29,052 nucleotides of DNA, taken from positions 1 to 29,052 of the IMG/VR virus record IMGVR_UViG_3300023116_000239; one strand, given 5' to 3'. Numbering within the stretch: the stretch's first letter is position 1; the number at the start of each line of letters is the position of its first letter. Origin of the DNA: a virus. Shown in pieces: positions 26,279 to 29,052 of the stretch. The position numbers were made by a program, and so were the translations under genes. Below the pieces are notes generated by a model. It saw only the letters and a list, made by a program, of their open reading frames with translations. It did not search any database and was not told the DNA's origin.

Positions 26279-26725
26279 ATGAGTAATAATTATGATTCCA
26301 TCGATGAAGCACTCAATACAACGAGTGAGATTGTTGAGGTAGAACCTGTTAAGAAAAAACCAGAGATTGTAAAATCTAAAGAAGTTGATATTGAGAAAGA
26401 CTATGAATATAGTCGTGCTAATCTCTATTCCCTCATAGAGAAGGGTCAAGAGGCAATTAACGGTATTATGGAGGTAGCAGGTGAAGGAGGCAGTCCAAGG
26501 GCATATGAGGTCGCTGGACAGTTGATTAAGAGTGTTGCGGATACCACTGATAAGTTGATTGACTTACAAAAGAAACTCAAAGATGTGGAAGAGGATTCAA
26601 AGAAAACGATTGGTAATGTGACTAATAATGCAGTCTTTGTTGGGTCAACTTCAGAACTTCAAAAAATGCTGAAACAAGGTTTTCTAAATAGTAATGACTC
26701 AAACACTAAAAATGAAAAGGTGTAA
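26279..26725 (+). CDS. gp16: gp16, small terminase subunit
   Basis: The small terminase subunit recognises DNA for packaging and regulates the gp17 motor. From the ATG at 26279 the protein has 148 residues, against 164 for T4 gp16. It contains DYEYSRANLY (41-50; T4 DYGVVRRNMH), a helical core with GGSPRAYEVAGQLI and TTDKLIDLQKKLKDVEE (T4 NADSPRHMEVFATLM and TTNREILKLHKDMKDI), and NAVFVGSTSEL at 117-127 (T4 NATVFMGSPTEL). An in-frame TTG at 26270 would add three residues and overlap gp15, but the ATG is the likelier start. AGAGGA at 26261-26266 is a possible ribosome-binding site. The next gene overlaps its 3' end in another frame. The large subunit gp17 is not in the window. Confidence 0.93.
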   Translation: MSNNYDSIDEALNTTSEIVEVEPVKKKPEIVKSKEVDIEKDYEYSRANLYSLIEKGQEAINGIMEVAGEGGSPRAYEVAGQLIKSVADTTDKLIDLQKKLKDVEEDSKKTIGNVTNNAVFVGSTSELQKMLKQGFLNSNDSNTKNEKV

Positions 26726-28373
26726 GCAAGGACACTATTATTGTTATAAAGATAAAAAGTGTAAACGAATCCCAACAGGATATCGTGTGGGTCTTGGTGG
26801 TTGGCTCCGCAAAGAAAACGGAGAGGAACAAGAAGATACAAAGAAGAATGGAAATCACTCGAATGGAAATGGGAATGGGAACTCTAATGGGAGTTCTGAT
26901 GGTGGAGGCGTCTCCGAAGGTTGGAGTCAAAAGTATAAAAGGTCTATCGATTGCAATAACCCAAAAGGATTTTCTCAGAGAGCACATTGTCAAGGAAGAA
27001 AGAAGATGAGTGAAGAAAAGAAAGATCACGAATACTCTATGGCAAGATCTGAATTGAAAACCGTTACTAATGCTGCCAAACGTCTTCAAAAGAAGATGGG
27101 TAAAAAAGGTGAGGGTAATCTGCAAGCATGGGTTCAATCAAAAATTACCAAAGCAGCAGATTATATTGATACCGCAGCAGATTATGTAACCAACGAAGAG
27201 ACTGTCAAAGAAGAGGGACTTCGTGATTGGTTTGGTAAATCCAAGTCAAAAGATGGCAAAAGTGGTTGGGTTAATGTTGTTACAGGTGGAACCTGTGCAA
27301 GTGATGAACCTGGTGAAGGAACACCAAAGTGCGTTTCTTCAGCAAAAAGAGCAAGTATGAGTAAGGCAGAGAGACTTTCTGCTCAAAGAAGAAAAAAGGC
27401 AGCAGATCCGGGACAGCAACAAAAATCTGGTGCTGCAAAACCAACTTACGTTTCTACAGACCCAAAGAAAAAAATGAAGAAAGAAGAAGTAGAAGTAACA
27501 GAGGCAAAAGACAAACCAGGTAAAGGTAGTGGTAAAAAGGATGCCTGTTATCATAAAGTAAAGTCACGTTATTCCGTTTGGCCTTCTGCATATGCCTCTG
27601 GAGCACTTGTGAAGTGCCGTAAGGTTGGTGCTGATAACTGGGGAAATAAGTCCGAGAGTTACGATTTCTCAAACTGGAGAGAAGATTTCAAGGCAACTGA
27701 ATATGAGTTTGTTGATCTTATCAAACCAGAACCACTAAAAGGTGAACAGATTGATGAAGGTCAAAAGTGTTGGAAGGGATATGAGAAAAAGGGAACTAAA
27801 AAAATGTTTGGTAAGACCTATAATAACTGTGTGAAGAAAGAGGAAAATGAAATTAATGAGGCAAAGCACACACCAACAAAATCTGATTTAGAATCAAAAA
27901 TTGGTGGAGGTAATCTCAAGAAACTTTCAAAAAAAGCATCAACAAGAATTGATTATGATGTTGATGGTGATGTAGATCCCAATGACAAAGTTGAAAAGAA
28001 AACTGGAGAATATGGAGAACAACTTCCAACTCCATTTGGTAAGTTTAGAACTGGAGATTCTAAAAAAGTAAAAGTTAAAAAAGAAGAGTTTTCTGATTGG
28101 AGAGTAGAACTTGATGAGGATTGGCAAAAGGTCAATAAATCCGATAAGACTGATGGTATGAGTCCTGCAGCAGTTAAGGCATATCGTCGTGAGAATCCTG
28201 GTTCTAAGTTGAAGACTGCCGTAACTGGTGATCCAAAACCAGGAAGTAAAGATGCCAAACGCAGAAAGTCTTTCTGTGCAAGATCTAAGGGTCAACAAGA
28301 TATGCATAACATTGATTGCTCCAAGACCCCAGACAAACCCGTTTGCAAAGCCCGTCGTCGCTGGAAGTGCTGA
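26694..28373 (+). CDS. Modular Lys- and Cys-rich protein, candidate capsid core or internal polyprotein
   Basis: The frame opens at ATG 26694 (559 residues), but a second ATG at 26712, where the sequence begins MKRCKQG, is equally plausible and overlaps gp16 less. Numbered from the first ATG, several Cys modules are strung along a basic chain: CKQGHYYCYKDKKC (10-23), CNNPKGFSQRAHC (87-99), C201-C213, C285-C308 with WPSAYASGALVKC, CWKGYEKKGTKK to C379, and a C-terminal module with KRRKSFCARS ending RRRWKC. A helical segment with MARSELKTVTNAAKRLQKK lies at about 116-134. The C201 and C-terminal modules resemble small conserved families (DUF6321-like) that recur in marine phages. An Asn/Gly-rich linker lies at 52-72. 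Putative prohead-protease sites separate the modules. I infer a head-core or packaged role. The function is unproven, and zinc or DNA binding is possible. Confidence 0.75.
   Translation: MTQTLKMKRCKQGHYYCYKDKKCKRIPTGYRVGLGGWLRKENGEEQEDTKKNGNHSNGNGNGNSNGSSDGGGVSEGWSQKYKRSIDCNNPKGFSQRAHCQGRKKMSEEKKDHEYSMARSELKTVTNAAKRLQKKMGKKGEGNLQAWVQSKITKAADYIDTAADYVTNEETVKEEGLRDWFGKSKSKDGKSGWVNVVTGGTCASDEPGEGTPKCVSSAKRASMSKAERLSAQRRKKAADPGQQQKSGAAKPTYVSTDPKKKMKKEEVEVTEAKDKPGKGSGKKDACYHKVKSRYSVWPSAYASGALVKCRKVGADNWGNKSESYDFSNWREDFKATEYEFVDLIKPEPLKGEQIDEGQKCWKGYEKKGTKKMFGKTYNNCVKKEENEINEAKHTPTKSDLESKIGGGNLKKLSKKASTRIDYDVDGDVDPNDKVEKKTGEYGEQLPTPFGKFRTGDSKKVKVKKEEFSDWRVELDEDWQKVNKSDKTDGMSPAAVKAYRRENPGSKLKTAVTGDPKPGSKDAKRRKSFCARSKGQQDMHNIDCSKTPDKPVCKARRRWKC
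27495..28121 (+). other. Set of putative prohead-protease cleavage sites within the modular protein
   Basis: Four sites of the T4 gp21 type (hydrophobic-x-Glu, then a cut) lie between modules: VTE|A at 27495-27506, IDE|G at 27750-27761, INE|A at 27852-27863 and LDE|D at 28110-28121. IDE|G and INE|A fit the T4 rule (Leu or Ile, any residue, Glu, then usually a small residue) best. VTE|A and LDE|D are weaker. Such motifs can occur by chance in an acidic and basic protein, so it is their placement at module borders that gives support. Confidence 0.4.
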
Positions 28374-28376
28374 TCA

Positions 28377-28406
28377 ATGAAAAGTTTTCAACAATTTCTC
28401 TCAGAA
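28377..28406 (+). other. Putative capsid-targeting sequence ending in an L-S-E protease site
   Basis: Residues 1-10 share M-K, an aromatic at position 4 (F for Y), Q5, F7, a hydrophobic residue at 8 and E10 with the T4 internal protein leader. The last three residues, L-S-E, fit the gp21 rule for cleavage after Glu, and Ser follows. Confidence 0.6.
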
Positions 28407-28685
28407 AGTATCACCATCAATGGTGACTTCAATGGAACCCTCAACGTAGGGGGTTCTCAACCAGAACCTGCACAAGAGTCTTTCTTTGCTGATGTTATGT
28501 GGGAAGGTAAACTTTACCGTTTAGAAGTAGAAGGCAAGATGCTTTCTAAGAACGAACTTGCAGAACAAATTCAAGATGAATATCCTGGAGCAATTGTTCA
28601 TCAGATTTATCCTGGTCAGGTAAATACTTCAAGAATCAAAAACGCACAGAGATATCAACCAGAAAGATTATCGTGGAGTGATTAA
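28377..28685 (+). CDS. 102-residue candidate internal head protein with a capsid-targeting leader
   Basis: The protein starts MKSFQQFLSE, very like the ten-residue capsid-targeting sequence of T4 internal proteins (for example MKTYQEFIAE), which ends in a gp21 protease site. The predicted cut after Glu10 would release a mature protein of 92 residues. The mature part has a short beta segment (TINGDFNGTLNVGG), a Pro/Glu/Gln linker and a compact C-terminal domain with WEGKLYRLEVEG, a helix NELAEQIQDEYPGAI and VHQIYPGQ. No enzyme motif or Cys is visible. The start lies 3 bases after the preceding stop, with GGAAG about 10 bases upstream as a possible ribosome-binding site. The stop overlaps the next start in TAATG. 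Packaging in the head is inferred from the leader. What the protein does there is unknown. Confidence 0.75.
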   Translation: MKSFQQFLSESITINGDFNGTLNVGGSQPEPAQESFFADVMWEGKLYRLEVEGKMLSKNELAEQIQDEYPGAIVHQIYPGQVNTSRIKNAQRYQPERLSWSD

Positions 28686-29052
28686 TGGCACAGTGGAATA
28701 AAAATACACAAGACTTTCTAAATCAAGAAAGAACACTTTTTGAAGTTCCTTTGATAGCAACAAGGGATGGAAATGTTGTTGATAATCTCAATAGATTTCC
28801 AGTAAGTGTAAATCCTGATGCTTTTGGGAGAACTAGAATATCTCAACCACTTACACTATTTGATAGTTCTCACAGATATAGAGATAATAATCTTTGGGAA
28901 AGTTTGATTGTAGGCACTGGTTCTGCGGTTGGATTTGTAACAACTCAAGGATTAGTCAATATTGGTATTGGAACTACTGCTGGTTGTTCAGTAATTAGAG
29001 AAACTACTAAGACATTCTCATATCAACCAGGAAAATCTTTGCTTGTGTTGAA
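28685..29052 (+). CDS. N-terminal part of a virion structural protein, truncated by the window end
   Basis: The ATG overlaps the preceding stop in TAATG, and the frame stays open to the right edge (122 complete codons). Early blocks are NTQDFLNQERTLFEVPLIATR, then FGRTRISQPLTLFDSSHRYRDNN and TKTFSYQPGKSLLVL. The FGR-R-S-P-TLFDS-RY pattern and the following SYQPGKS block are typical of conserved structural proteins of marine T4-like phages. One IGIGTT motif, frequent in the giant protein, occurs near residue 99. It is probably a tail or fiber-related virion protein. It is not gp17, the gene expected after gp16. Confidence 0.75.
   Translation, partial: MAQWNKNTQDFLNQERTLFEVPLIATRDGNVVDNLNRFPVSVNPDAFGRTRISQPLTLFDSSHRYRDNNLWESLIVGTGSAVGFVTTQGLVNIGIGTTAGCSVIRETTKTFSYQPGKSLLVL

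Noticed and set aside
26706-27137. 143-codon minus-strand open frame opposite gp16 and the modular protein, and similar frames to 28307
   Set aside because: These are hydrophobic, Phe/Leu-rich translations of the complement of Lys-rich sequence, and are not convincing membrane proteins.
28685-29052. gp17 large terminase, expected after gp16
   Set aside because: The translated start shows no Walker motif or terminase block and instead matches a structural-protein pattern.

Overview
The window is about 29 kb of the structural and assembly region of a T4-like myovirus, probably marine. It is AT-rich, and every gene I accept reads on the + strand with gaps or overlaps of a few bases. The identification rests on recognisable homologues of T4 gp8 (baseplate wedge), gp13 and gp14 (neck), gp15 (tail terminator) and gp16 (small terminase) in T4 order, and on two TATAAATA late-promoter boxes in the only two intergenic gaps. 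Several modules are ones I associate with marine cyanophages and pelagiphages: an N-terminal domain of the DUF4815 type, a YHYH-type domain, fiber modules with an HDG-SYI core, and repeated GxGTT and GGSGY motifs. I cannot tell from this sequence whether the host is Prochlorococcus, Synechococcus, Pelagibacter or another marine bacterium.

Layout. 1-85: C-terminal end of an upstream gene, gp6 by position. 87-12038: a giant 3983-residue virion protein in the gp7 position, a mosaic of at least three repeat families around a YHYH-like domain. 12069-13637: gp8, enlarged by an internal insertion. 13644-21173: a 2509-residue structural protein in the slot that T4 uses for gp9 to gp12 and wac. 21170-21364: a small coiled-coil ORF. 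A late promoter at 21382-21389 then precedes a 111-residue protein, a 471-residue repetitive fiber-like protein, gp13, gp14 with a long C-terminal repeat extension, gp15 and gp16.

After gp16 comes a block without obvious T4 core genes. It holds a Lys-rich, Cys-rich modular protein whose modules are separated by sites resembling prohead-protease cleavage sites. Next is a 102-residue protein whose first ten residues closely resemble the capsid-targeting sequence of T4 internal proteins. Last is the start of a further structural protein that runs off the window.

Taken together, the first half builds the baseplate and its appendages. The second half builds the neck and starts DNA packaging. The block after gp16 probably supplies proteins that enter the capsid. 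The most original signals are this candidate capsid-cargo block and the spread of the same beta-repeat module through at least four virion proteins, including the neck protein gp14. I saw no tRNA, CRISPR array, insertion sequence, integrase or metabolic gene.
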